Source of the DNA: Irpex lacteus
Lineage: Eukaryota > Basidiomycota > Agaricomycetes > Polyporales > Irpicaceae
Direction: 5' to 3'
DNA length: 64,000 nucleotides
Assembly (NCBI GenBank): GCA_001986395.2
Contig: MQVO02000002.1
Location: 1,736,001-1,800,000 of the forward strand
Notes under the pieces: generated by a model
Told to the model about the DNA's origin: nothing
Database searches by the model: none
The model's input: only the letters and a program-made list of their open reading frames with translations
Translations under genes and position numbers: made by a program
Part shown: piece by piece, positions 12,333-21,999 of the stretch
Position numbering within the stretch: the first letter of the stretch is position 1
Layout of the letters: each line of letters opens with the position of its first letter

Positions 12333-12612
12333 CACTGCGTAACCAGTGCCACCTTTCCTGTGGAAAGAGGTGAAAAAAGCTGACGGATAAATCGCTACGT
12401 TTTCAGCGGCTTTTCACATGGAAAGATGTGTTCTTTTTGCGCTATTTTTTCAAACATTTTTCTCAGACTGTATTGAATTCTGACATTTGTATCTACCTTT
12501 ATTTTGACTTTTTACTCCGGAAAAGGTAACTACAAAGTAAGTATTTTCTCTTGCACATTTTTCGATACTTATCACGTTTTTCCTTCGGAAATGTGACACT
12601 GGTTACGCAGTG
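12333..12612. mobile_element. 280-bp non-autonomous element with CACTG ends (CACTA-like MITE)
   Basis: The ends are inverted copies: CACTGCGTAACCAGTG at 12333 and CACTGGTTACGCAGTG ending at 12612. Similarity extends inward to about 27 bases (cAC.TTTCC). The element is bounded on both sides by CAA (12330-12332 and 12613-12615). CACT-type termini and a 3-bp target duplication are hallmarks of the CACTA/EnSpm superfamily. The interior is AT-rich with TTTTC/GGAAA motifs and has no coding capacity. Confidence 0.75.
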
Positions 12613-14139
12613 CAATCAGACTCAATCCATCAACGCCAATTCACGGCATGAAACCGCAAGATGTATCCGACGGTCGTCAGGATAAGTACACAGGCCTCTG
12701 TGCCGCCTCTGTGACCCATTTGCATGAGTTACAAAAGCCGCAGAGCGAGATCAAATGTACCTTGTGTTTGACCCGAATATAATCTGAACTTCGTCGCGTT
12801 TCCTGTAGATATTGCAAGATATGGTCGAACAAAGTCGCCCATCATACGCTGGGACCCCGGTTGTCGTGGAGGAAAAATAGTCACAGTTGAGCCGTGCAGG
12901 CATATTGGGACTAAGAGTGGCATGCTACTGTAGATATAGTGACTAGAAGTCTTGTCTTGAATGAAGCAGCCTGAGACATTGACGAAGTCGAGGAGTCTGA
13001 AGTCAAGGAGTCTACGCGCGAGCTATGATCCGGGTTCCGATTGCAGATGATATCGTGAAGATAGACATTGCCTTTTCCGTCAGAGGCCGGCGCTCCGTAA
13101 ACTCAGACCCGTACGATGTCCTGCCTCTGTGGCTCGCTCATGTGGTTTATACAGTTTCACTCGGCTGATAGGACGATATGTGCTGTTCGCAACTGGGCTC
13201 CCTCAGGCTGGTCACCGGACTTCGTTCGCGGATGATACAAGACGCTACGCTTGTCTGCGTGCGTTGCTGCTCTCTCTCAGAATGCCCACTCTTCAGTCTG
13301 TCTGGCATGGACCTCTCGAACAACTAGCATGCAGATACGTGGGGCGTCATACAAGTGTTTTGGCTGATTACAAGCGAACCGAGCTGGTGGTCCAATGGTA
13401 TGGGCGAGGCGGTTTGGGCGGGCGCAGCATGGTGTGGTATACAGTGCGTGAACCTTCCGCATGTTTTATCCCCCATATTTATCCAATCTTCCCCCTCCTA
13501 GTCACGCGTCAAGCTTTCGAGCCTATCCCGCTGCTGTGGCTTACTCAAATCCGAGTCCATCATATGGGGATACCTAGTACATTGCATCGCATGTGGTTTT
13601 CTAGCTTCCGGAGATAGGTTGACTGCTTCAACCTTGTCGCCAACCCATAGAGATGATAGTAATGGCCACTTCGTGTTGCACCAGGGGCAGAGCACACGAC
13701 CAACTTAATTGCAGGACGTAAGTGACAAGCGAATTATGGATTACGAAAGTACTGATCAAATCTTGTACTATACGCTCCATAGATACCTCGTACGACCCGT
13801 AATCTGCATATTCAGAGCCAAAAAACTAGGTGTCGCATCCCTCACGCCGCTCAGCCCATCCGTCGTCTCCTCGGCACCCCAGTTGTATCGAATGGAACCG
13901 CAGCCTCTGACTCTCTGTCTGCGGCCGTAGCGCGATAATGATATTGTGGTGTGGTGGATATGGCTGTTCTGTACGCCCGCACGCCCGCAGAGAATGGAGC
14001 TGTAAGTGAATTCAGACTTGCGGCTTGGACTGTGAGGTGATCCTGATTCCACATTTTCCCCAAAATTAGGACATTCGGAACACGTTAACCCACGGTACTA
14101 CGTATACAGTGTGTGGACGAGCTTCGCGTCGTGCGCCAT
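12613..14139. other. Gene-poor region
   Basis: Several frames of 60-160 codons exist, including 13129-13617, but their residue composition shows no recognisable domain and no exon chain could be built. No repeat or RNA gene was seen. Confidence 0.45.
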
Positions 14140-14358
14140 CTGAGATTGAGGAAAAGGATGTCGAAACCACCAAGCAGTCCACTGATGGTAAGCAATCTCG
14201 AAACCGTCAATGGTCCCAAATATCTCACAGCATGCGCAGGCCACGAGTTCTTGATCAAATTGATCGACTCGCCAGGACACATCCATTTCTCACCAGAATT
14301 CACCGAAGCTATTTTCGTTATTAACTGCGCATGGGGTTCTGCGTACAGATTGAGACGC
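14140..14358 (+). pseudogene. Elongation factor 2 G-domain fragment with intron
   Basis: The first piece reads EEKDVETTKQSTDG and ends at a GTAAGC donor. Removing a 52-base intron (14188..14239, acceptor GCGCAG) continues in phase to HEFLIKLIDSPGHIHFSPEF. This aligns with the EF-2 G-domain stretch containing the DSPGH motif that contacts GTP. The canonical continuation is DFSSEVTAAL; here several residues are altered. A frame change near 14330 separates the following CVQIET-like remnant from the rest. The domain before and after is absent, so this is a pseudogene scrap. The retained intron argues for a DNA-level duplication rather than a retrocopy. Confidence 0.7.
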
Positions 14359-16214
14359 CATAAATAACCCCAACCTCAACTTTCACACCGATTATGCGGC
14401 AGTACTTCAGCGGAACTCAGAGATCGTTAGTTTCTGTCTTGCACTGGGCGACAGAGGAAGGGGACTGCTACGAGGAGATCGTTCATGCTGCTACGTTAAA
14501 CCTGGACGTTACGGTAAGTGTCCTTATCCCCTTTCATTGAGAACACAAGTGATGAGTCTTATCGCGGCGGTGAGCAGATTCTATATATTTCGTCGTAGCT
14601 GGTCCGCCATTCGCTTGCTCGTAGCGCCCGGTCACTTGAGATTCGATGATCACATACCGCCATCGGTGGTGTTCATTCTGTGTTTAACAAGTGGCGTGGT
14701 CATGTCGTCAACAAGAGGCGAAAGCATGATGCCCCTATGTCCATGGTTAAACCAGTCAAAACTTGCTTGCCGGTGGCTGAGTCGCCTGACTGGCTTTAAC
14801 GGTGACCTTATGCCGCCACCCCTTGTCAGAACCTCTCGTATAGTGTGTTCTATCACTATGAATTAAGGGACGGATGTAGGTGTTATTGTTCAGTCAGCAT
14901 CGGATTAATTGATTCTATGTTGATTTGTTTCAGCTCCTTTAAAGAAGGGATGCAAGGGTGAGAACCTGGTCAGGAGCATCCGTGTGTGCACGGGTCTCAG
15001 GTCTTTCATCACGTCGCTCGACACGTGCTACAACAAGTCCCAAGTGCCAACTCAACATCCGAAGAACAAGTCAGCATAATCATTATTCGAGCTTTCAGGT
15101 GAGTTACACAAGTCACATCGGTGAACACTGCTCCAGCCGAAGACCTAACTCGTTACACAGACGTATTCCCTCATGTAGCAACGTATCACGTACCCCCGTA
15201 GCGTGTACGAGTCCGCAGACGTCACTTGACCTGGCTCGTCGGGCGGAATATTGGGTATAATGCGACCGTTCGTCAGTAGAGACTGTTTCCTAACTGGGAC
15301 CTTCCGCTTGACAGGAGCATCTGTGGCGAGGCAAAGTGAATCACTCCAAACCCCCTTTTGATGTCACACTCACCGTGTCAGTACCTTGAGGGGCCCTCAA
15401 AATTCTCTTCTGATAGTTTTTATTTTTTTGGCTAGGCACAGCGCTCAGACGTTCTTTATATCCTCCCATATGCACTAGTTTGTGCTCAAGCAAACTCATC
15501 CATGCCACGAGCGTTCGATGTGTCTACGTAAGTGTATACAATCTACTTGATTGTCCTGCAGGCTTAATCGTCGCCGCCGTTAGCTGGCCCGGGGTCCATC
15601 GCGTTTCTATGCACCGTCTCGGTGGGTCTTCACATCCTGTCCTTAATTTCTGAGTATGAGCAGAAGAAAACGTACAGCTCCCCCATACTACTGTACGCTC
15701 TCTCCGGTCGATAACTCACGTGCTCTCTTGCTAGATGAATACGTATGTTATGGCCAAGTGCGTATGTTAGCTCGGGGAATCGGCCGGGCGAAGGGAGAGT
15801 CGTGAGGTTACCTGTAAAGGCGATCCAGGTAAGCATCCCTACGAGTTCGCAGACGACTCACAGGGTTGTCAAGTGCTGAAACTCCTCCCATCACCCTCGA
15901 ATCACACTACAAGTCGAAAACACTGTCAGCAACTTGTTTTGGACTCCATCGAAGACCGTGGAACTCACTTGGCCCCACAACACCCACGCAAGCCACCAAT
16001 TGATTTGTCAAAGTCCTCTAACCTGCCCAGACCGCTGTGCAAGTCGAAACGCGCCAGTTAGCAGCAAGCTGAGGGGGAGCAACCACATAACTTACAAGGA
16101 GAGGTAGTACGGCATCCACGGAGCTGTTAAGACCTTCACAGGGTCAGTACCACTTCACCAGCACTCAAACGACGACTGACCGGTGTCCAACTACCCACAG
16201 AAGGTACACAACCT
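14359..16214. other. Gene-poor region
   Basis: Short frames only. No recognised protein motif and no structured repeat. Confidence 0.45.
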
Positions 16215-16865
16215 TTGCACGCACGCATGTACCTCCTCGCACGGCACACACCACGCACCACCTCTCGGCTGGACGCTAGAACATCGATTCAAGTAAGCGA
16301 GGGACGACGTGTGAAGGACCAGAAAATCAGCAGGAGGCTAGAAGGTCGGTATAGTACGGGCCAGTCAAGCGAGGCACTAGACGAAGTGAGTACACACCTA
16401 CTCGAGCTCGCAACCGACGGACGTACCGTACCTTCATCCAGTCCGCCCCTTTCCCCTCCATCGACGACGATACAAGATGATCCATCCATGCCGTCGAAGG
16501 TAACGCGGCACCTCGGAGAACTGGTTAGAAGTGGGCGCAAGTTCGCAGGAAGTCGAGGCTGTAGAGGTTTGTGGTAGGTGGTGCGTACAACGAATGAAGC
16601 TTGGGATGAGAACGTTGATGACTGACCTTGGTATAGTATAGTGGCTAGGTGCAGACGCAAGAGCGGGTCGGGGTGTGAAGGATGCGAGGAGGGGGGAGAA
16701 CTTGGCTGGGCGATTGACGCAGGGGACGACCAGAAGATGTTTGAGGAAATACGGCAACGTGTGCGACGGAACCCTGGTCGCTGGATGTCGGGATATGGAG
16801 TCGGGGTCGCGGGAGGATATGCAAGGCGAGCGGTGGGCTGGATGAAGAGCGACGAGAAGTGGTAG
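16215..16865 (+). other. Coding-like GC-rich stretch, unidentified
   Basis: Plus-strand frames 16215-16577 and 16641-16865 have protein-like composition. They include SKVTRHLGELVRSGRKFAGS and a Gly-rich stretch GVGVAGGYARRAVGWMKSDE. They could be exons joined by an intron with a GTAGGT donor near 16576 and an acceptor near 16639. A 230-codon frame on the opposite strand over the same bases looks like a shadow. No family was recognised; it may be a degraded gene. Confidence 0.3.
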
Positions 16866-17079
16866 GGGGGATGGCTGGTGACATTAGAAGGTGCGTCATC
16901 AGCTATTGAGCAGAGATGGCTGCTTACTGACTCATCCTCACCAGTGCTTCCTACCCCTACCTCCACATCCCACAGCAACAACTACGATCCCCTGAAAGTT
17001 ACACGGGAGACCACGCACTCACCGCACTAAGGTGCGGTTCGTGGGAAGCCAATAAGGGGATGGGAAGGTCTAGTTAGGG

Positions 17080-18467
17080 CGTACGGGCTGGGACGTACGA
17101 AGCCTGCGACTGTGGCGTGGCGCCTGAACAGTAATTTCTCGCCGATGGCTACGCTGCAGCCTCCCAAGTTCCATATCTTGAGCAATAGGCACGATGACTC
17201 GCATAGCCAGCCTGCGTCGTTCAAGATCCCGTTGAGGCCTGAACAGCTGAGGTCGTTGACGTGGATGTTACGGCAAGAGGCCGCGGACGCGCCGCCGTTC
17301 ATGGAAGAAGAGATCTTTGAAGCTATCCTCCATCCTCTCGGTCAGCGGGTCGAAGGTCGTCCTCAGAGGCCCAATCGTGTTAGAGGTGATGTTCTGGCAG
17401 ACGGAGTCGATCACGGGAAGACTGCTATCACATTAATATTGGGTCTAATCGACTGTGCTGCCAAGGACGTGCAAAAGGAGTTCTCGAGGGGCCGAGGGCC
17501 GATGAGATTCCTGGTAAAATCGCCGTCAAGGGTACTCTGGTCATTGCTCCGCCGCATCTGACTGACCTATGGGAATTTGGGTGCAAGAAGTTCGCTAGGA
17601 AGCGGTCCAAGGTCGTTGACCTGACGACTGCTTCGAACCTCAACTTCACCAGTGTCGAGGACATCACGGAAGACGATGTTATAATCGTCGCTTCCAACCT
17701 CTTCCGGAGCGGTGTGTACTTGGAAAACCTGGCAGACTTTGCTGCTGCTGGCGGACTGCCTGAGAAGCAAGACGATCTTTACTTCGATGCGCGATTGGAG
17801 GTCACTCTCAGGGGCCTTGAGAAACAAGTCGATCTTTTGCAGAACTCGAGGGGCCCCGAGCAAGTGTTGGCCAAGATAAGGGCTGCTTTGAAGAAGGGTA
17901 AGCGTCGCGCAATTGAAGATCACACGCCTGAGCTTATACTCAACTCGTTGTGAAGACGAAGTGACTGAAGGGGAAGTCGTATCGCGACAAGGCCATGGCT
18001 CAGGAGTCCGAGGTGAAGAAGCCTCAGCCTCAGAGCACTAGGAGGCCTCAGGATGCAGTACTAAACGGGCTGAAGATGGAGGTCGTGGTCCCGCCAGTTC
18101 GCAGCAGGTTTGCGGGCACTCCCCCACCTGGTCTCCTTCCGTCAAAGCTGAGACGACTGCTGATGACGACTCTGACGTCCCGGTTCAACACAGGAGATCA
18201 GCCGTCAAACGCAAGGTCATCACACTTTCCCACGACGAACATGAACCCGCCCCCTTTGTTAAGAAGTCTGCGAAGACGGGCAAGTCTGAGAAGGACGCTT
18301 CGTTGGACTATGAGGCGTTGTCTGACGAGGACGGCGTGATGGAGGTCGACTCGGAGCCCACGTTGTTGAGCTGGGAAGGCACGGAACTGGGTCGAGCGCG
18401 TCTCTCGGACACCGCAAAAGATCGAGTGCAGCCACCGACGATTCGGGGATCTCAGGGAGAACTTTGA
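17080..18467 (+). pseudogene. SNF2/RAD5-type helicase, N-terminal fragment, frameshifted
   Basis: Successive frames reconstruct the start of a SNF2-family ATPase: ATVAWRLNSNFSPMATLQPP, FKIPLRPEQLRSLTWMLRQE, then a Walker A region reading DVLADGVDHGKTAIT. A frame change near 17500 leads to GKIAVKGTLVIAPPHLTDLW and DDVIIVASNLFRSGVYLENL, followed by a stop at about 17953. A further frame change near 18120 leads to an acidic region with KRKVITLSHDEHEPAPFVKK ending at 18467. The DEAH box and the second RecA lobe are absent, so the copy cannot be an active remodeller. Its 3' part runs straight into the 1.4 kb repeat shared with 48.7-50.0 kb. Confidence 0.75.
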
Positions 18468-19775
18468 CATGCAAAAATGCCTCTGGACGTGGCCCACCTG
18501 TCCGACGATGCGTCATCGGGTTGAGTGTGTCTACCTGTCAGGAAGTGTATAAAAGAGCGGGGAGTGTGATGAGGTCCCTCATCTCTGCTCTCTTCTCCCT
18601 CCCCGCCCTCATCTGACTGCTCGTTCCGCCTCTCCTACCACCTGCCCCACGTCCTTCAATTGCTTGAAGGTACGTTATGTTATTTATGTTTACTGTCATA
18701 CACACGTACTCATTCCTCTCTATTAACTCATCAGATGGTGCCCTACGTCCGGCTCCGTGTACACACGGAGTTGTACGACCTCTGAGTCTTGAGCGTTGGC
18801 TATATGACTGTGAGTGTATGCTTTTCTACTCGGTTGCCGTGCACGCCTGACATATCCTCGCAGTGGAGCCTCCACCCTCGCTCATCCCCGTCACCTTGTC
18901 CCCTTGCACGTAAGTTCTCACATCCATCTACATTATTTAACCACGCTGACAGTCCCTTTATCACCTGTATAGGTAGCCCCAGTTTGCGGACTCTACGAGC
19001 CTTCGGGACGGGGAGTCTACCCCGCCGAAACCGAAAGACTTATCGCATGGGGAGATGGTGATACATTTCAGGTATGTTTTCGCCCTTTGTTCTATGACGC
19101 GAGACCTGTTGAATGTTCCTTCTTCAGGTATCTGACATGTCGAAGACACGTCACCATGCAAACAAATCCGCTGAGTCTTCCTGTTGTTGTGTTTTACGGA
19201 TTCCTACTAATGTCCACTCTATCGCATATTGTCATACCTCCCTCACCCTCTACACGAACCTTCGGGACGAGGAAACTAGGCTGGTACATTGTATCTCGCG
19301 AAGGAGAATGTTTGTCTTGTAGGGAGAGATCATGTTCCTATGTGTCAAGTGAGTTATTGCTTTTTACTTTACCATGACGAATGCTGACTCCTTTCATTCA
19401 GCTATCTTTGTGACAAATACGCCGAGGGCATACAAACGCCTCGCATGCCGAGACTTTGCTATCTCAGGTTAGTTAATAATAGTTATCAACCCCATAATTC
19501 ACGAGTGAAATGCTGATTCTTGCGTATTTGAAGGTTCGATGAGGTTGTATATTGCTAGTAGTTATCGAAAGAGGGAACGTATACTTGCGCGCTGCGTGTA
19601 CCCTTAAATACCTCCCGCATGTTAGTCGCTAGCCACAATGATTGAATATTCGTTCTTCGCATTTGCTGCTGCCTGTCTCCGACCGAGTATATTCTAGAAT
19701 TCTGAAGTGCGCATGAATCTGTCTTAAGTAGGCCGAATAGTAAGAGCCTTCTATGTACAGCATGCTTGCACGCAA
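18385..19775 (+). repeat. 1.4-kb dispersed repeat, copy A
   Basis: This stretch is collinear with 48664-50030. Shared blocks include GAGCGCGTCTCTCGG, CCACCGACGATT, GTATAAAAGAGC with GTGATGAGGTCCCTCAT, CCTTGTCCCCTTGCACGTAAG, CCTTCGGGACGGGGAG, CATGCCGAGACTTTGC and GACCGAGTATATTCT. Several blocks end in GTAAGT/GTATGT or begin after CAG, giving a regular exon-intron look (for example donors near 18670, 18910, 19071). A TATA box (TATAAAAGAG near 18549) precedes them. No protein family was recognised. It may be a decayed multi-exon gene carried in a duplicated segment. Confidence 0.8.
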
Positions 19776-19866
19776 GTCCGTAAACAAGGTCACGTGCAAA
19801 GTATTCTTGTCATTTATAGTGACTCATGGTATACAGCGCGAGGAAGTACAATTCTGAGTAAGGTAT

Positions 19867-21394
19867 TCAACCAAAAAGGCGCATTCGATCTTCATGTAAC
19901 GAAGAGACGGTGGAGAACTTCGCTAGGGCTTCCTGCCACCGTGTCGGACGCTTTCCCAGCTCTTCAGCCATGAGATCAGGCAGCTCCGACAGAGCTTTCC
20001 ACGAACGAAACCCGTATTGTACCCATCGGAAAAGACCTCCCGCCGCATACTGTGTAAACGATTCCCGACGTTCCCCCGGTTGAATTGCTACGTTCCCGTG
20101 CATCATAGTCGCAGAAGGTATAAGGGCAACCGAGCCAGGAGGAAATCGAACCAACAGTTTTAGTTGACGCAACACCAGATGACCGCCAATGTTCGCATCG
20201 AAGTTCCCGCTACAGAATATCGGGCATATACCATTGGCCTTGTTCCCTGAATCCGTGTGTTCATACGTCACAACCTGAGGACCAAAGTTGAACGACGCCG
20301 CGGCAAAGAAGGTATTATCAATGGGGCGGTCGAACTCCGGGTGATGCGCCAGTAACGCATCCATGTTGTCAGAGTACTCTTTGGCCACTTTAGGGAAGTA
20401 GAACTTCAGCAAAGCTACCAGCACATGAGCCCAAAGTTCAACGTTGCAGGCCAATACTACACGCACCGTTTTGATAGCCAAGCACCCGATGCACCCAGTG
20501 GTTACTCAGCAAACGCTGTAGAACCATCTTGTTCTTCTTAGAGTGACGCAAGATACCGGGACGCTGACCAATTCATTAGACAAGACGTTCGAGCAAAAAT
20601 TTTGCCATCTGCGCACCATCTGTCCTCCCCCGTATGATAACCCGGTCGCGATCGTCTTGAATGTTCCGCGACGATCTTGTTTCTTCGAGAACCGAATGGC
20701 GCGCTTCGCATCAGCCAATGCCACTTCCACTCCTTTCACGACAGTGGGCCAAGTGGTGTCCCCGGCAGGAGAGCCCACAAACGCTCCTATAACACGACCA
20801 GAACTATCAACAAGTCCCAAAGGATCTCTATGAGAATGTCAGTTCACGCGATATCACGAACATCTTGCAGACGTACATTCCATTCCAGTCAACGACTTTA
20901 AATCCTTCTTCGACAAAGCTTTGAAGGGAACGATGCTCTTCCACGACATCGAAACGCTTGCCAATGAAGCCTGTTGTTGTGACCGGGAGCTTATACGCGT
21001 TGAAGGAGCTTTTGATGATGTGCAGCCCTTGGTATCGCTTGGATTGACTAGGCCGTATCTTTCCAGACCCAGAAGCCTTCTTCTTTTCGCGCGCCGCTCG
21101 GCGACGTTTGGTGTAGCCAATTTGCTTGCGTGTTCGCCCTTGCTTACGTGCCACGTCATTAGGAGGTGGGGCCGACAAAGCTGTCGACATAGCTGCACAT
21201 GGTGAAGAGGGCCTTGAAGAACATGGCGATGTGGGAGGAGAGGAAAGTGGAGACGAGGGAGGAGAAGAAAGAGGGGACGAGAAAGGTGAAGATTCCAACG
21301 AAGACAAAAACGAAGCGTACGTGAGTGGCAACCCCTCTGTGTCATCGTCCTTGTCCTCCTCATTCATCATTTCGGCATGAACTGCGTTCTCCAT
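19867..21394 (-). CDS. TET/JBP-like 2-oxoglutarate/Fe(II) dioxygenase (probably frameshifted)
   Basis: Exon 1 21394..20877 begins at ATG (MENAVHAEMMNEEDKDDD) and encodes a Ser/Pro-rich tail and a basic stretch (KQIGYTKRRRAAREKKK). A 49-base intron (20876..20828) joins in frame to DPLGLVDSSGRVIGAFVGSP and GLSYGGGQ. The C-terminal part has the dioxygenase signature: FFAAASFNFGPQ, HTD (first two iron ligands), GGHLVLRQLKLLVRFPPGS, IPSATMMHGN (distal His) and RRESFTQYAAGGLFRWV. This layout matches the fungal TET/JBP family, whose members oxidise 5-methylcytosine in DNA and are often linked to KDZ transposons. Between 20440 and 20600 the frames do not join by clear introns; KNKMVLQRLLSNHWVHRVLG lies in a different frame from the catalytic exon, suggesting a frameshift. 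No KDZ transposase is in the window. Confidence 0.7.
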
Positions 21395-21991
21395 TAGCGG
21401 CGCAATCGAGAGGTCGAGATTCAATGTTTGGAACGGTGAAAACACGGCACCAGAACGCGTCTTGATGCGAGAATTTCACTATGAGCGGAACAGGCTTCTT
21501 GCCAGCAGGAAGAAACTCACTGCTCTTTCGTATGACATAGTTAACGACTAAGGAAAACACGAATCAGTATCTGAGCTCAGTAACGTAGATGAAGACATAG
21601 CCTGAGAGAAGAAAAACCACCAGTAGCCGAGCGCGTCGTCGTAGTACCTGGGTAGATGCAGCGGGACTTGCGCGGCCAACTAGAGCTACTAGCAATAGAA
21701 GCTTTCAAGTAGAAAAGAAAAGAAAAGACGCGGATAACGCGTCCGAACACATCCAAAAGAGCAGTTACCATAGTACCTTGTAAGATTCAGTGTTGGCTGC
21801 TCAGAGGTCGTGTTCGAGAAGAATGGGGGCGAAAGAGAATGGTAGAGAATAATAACATACCCTGGAAACAATGTTATGCGTCCAGAAAGGCTTAGAAGAG
21901 GATGATATAGTTTGGGGTGGGTGGTGGAAGTGGAGGTTCAGACCAAGACGTGTCAGGCGCTTACCACTCGTGAATATTCTCATTTTGATGT
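21395..21991. other. Upstream flank of the dioxygenase gene
   Basis: This holds the probable promoter of the minus-strand dioxygenase gene and spacer up to the target duplication of the next element. No other gene is supported. Confidence 0.45.
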
Positions 21992-21999
21992 CTCGCAGA

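Noticed and set aside
13129..13617. 162-codon plus-strand frame
   Set aside because: Irregular composition, no domain, no exon partners; a chance frame in gene-poor DNA.
16289..16981. 230-codon frame on the minus strand
   Set aside because: Low-complexity Ser/Pro composition, no motif, no start context, and it overlaps better coding-like plus-strand frames; treated as a shadow.
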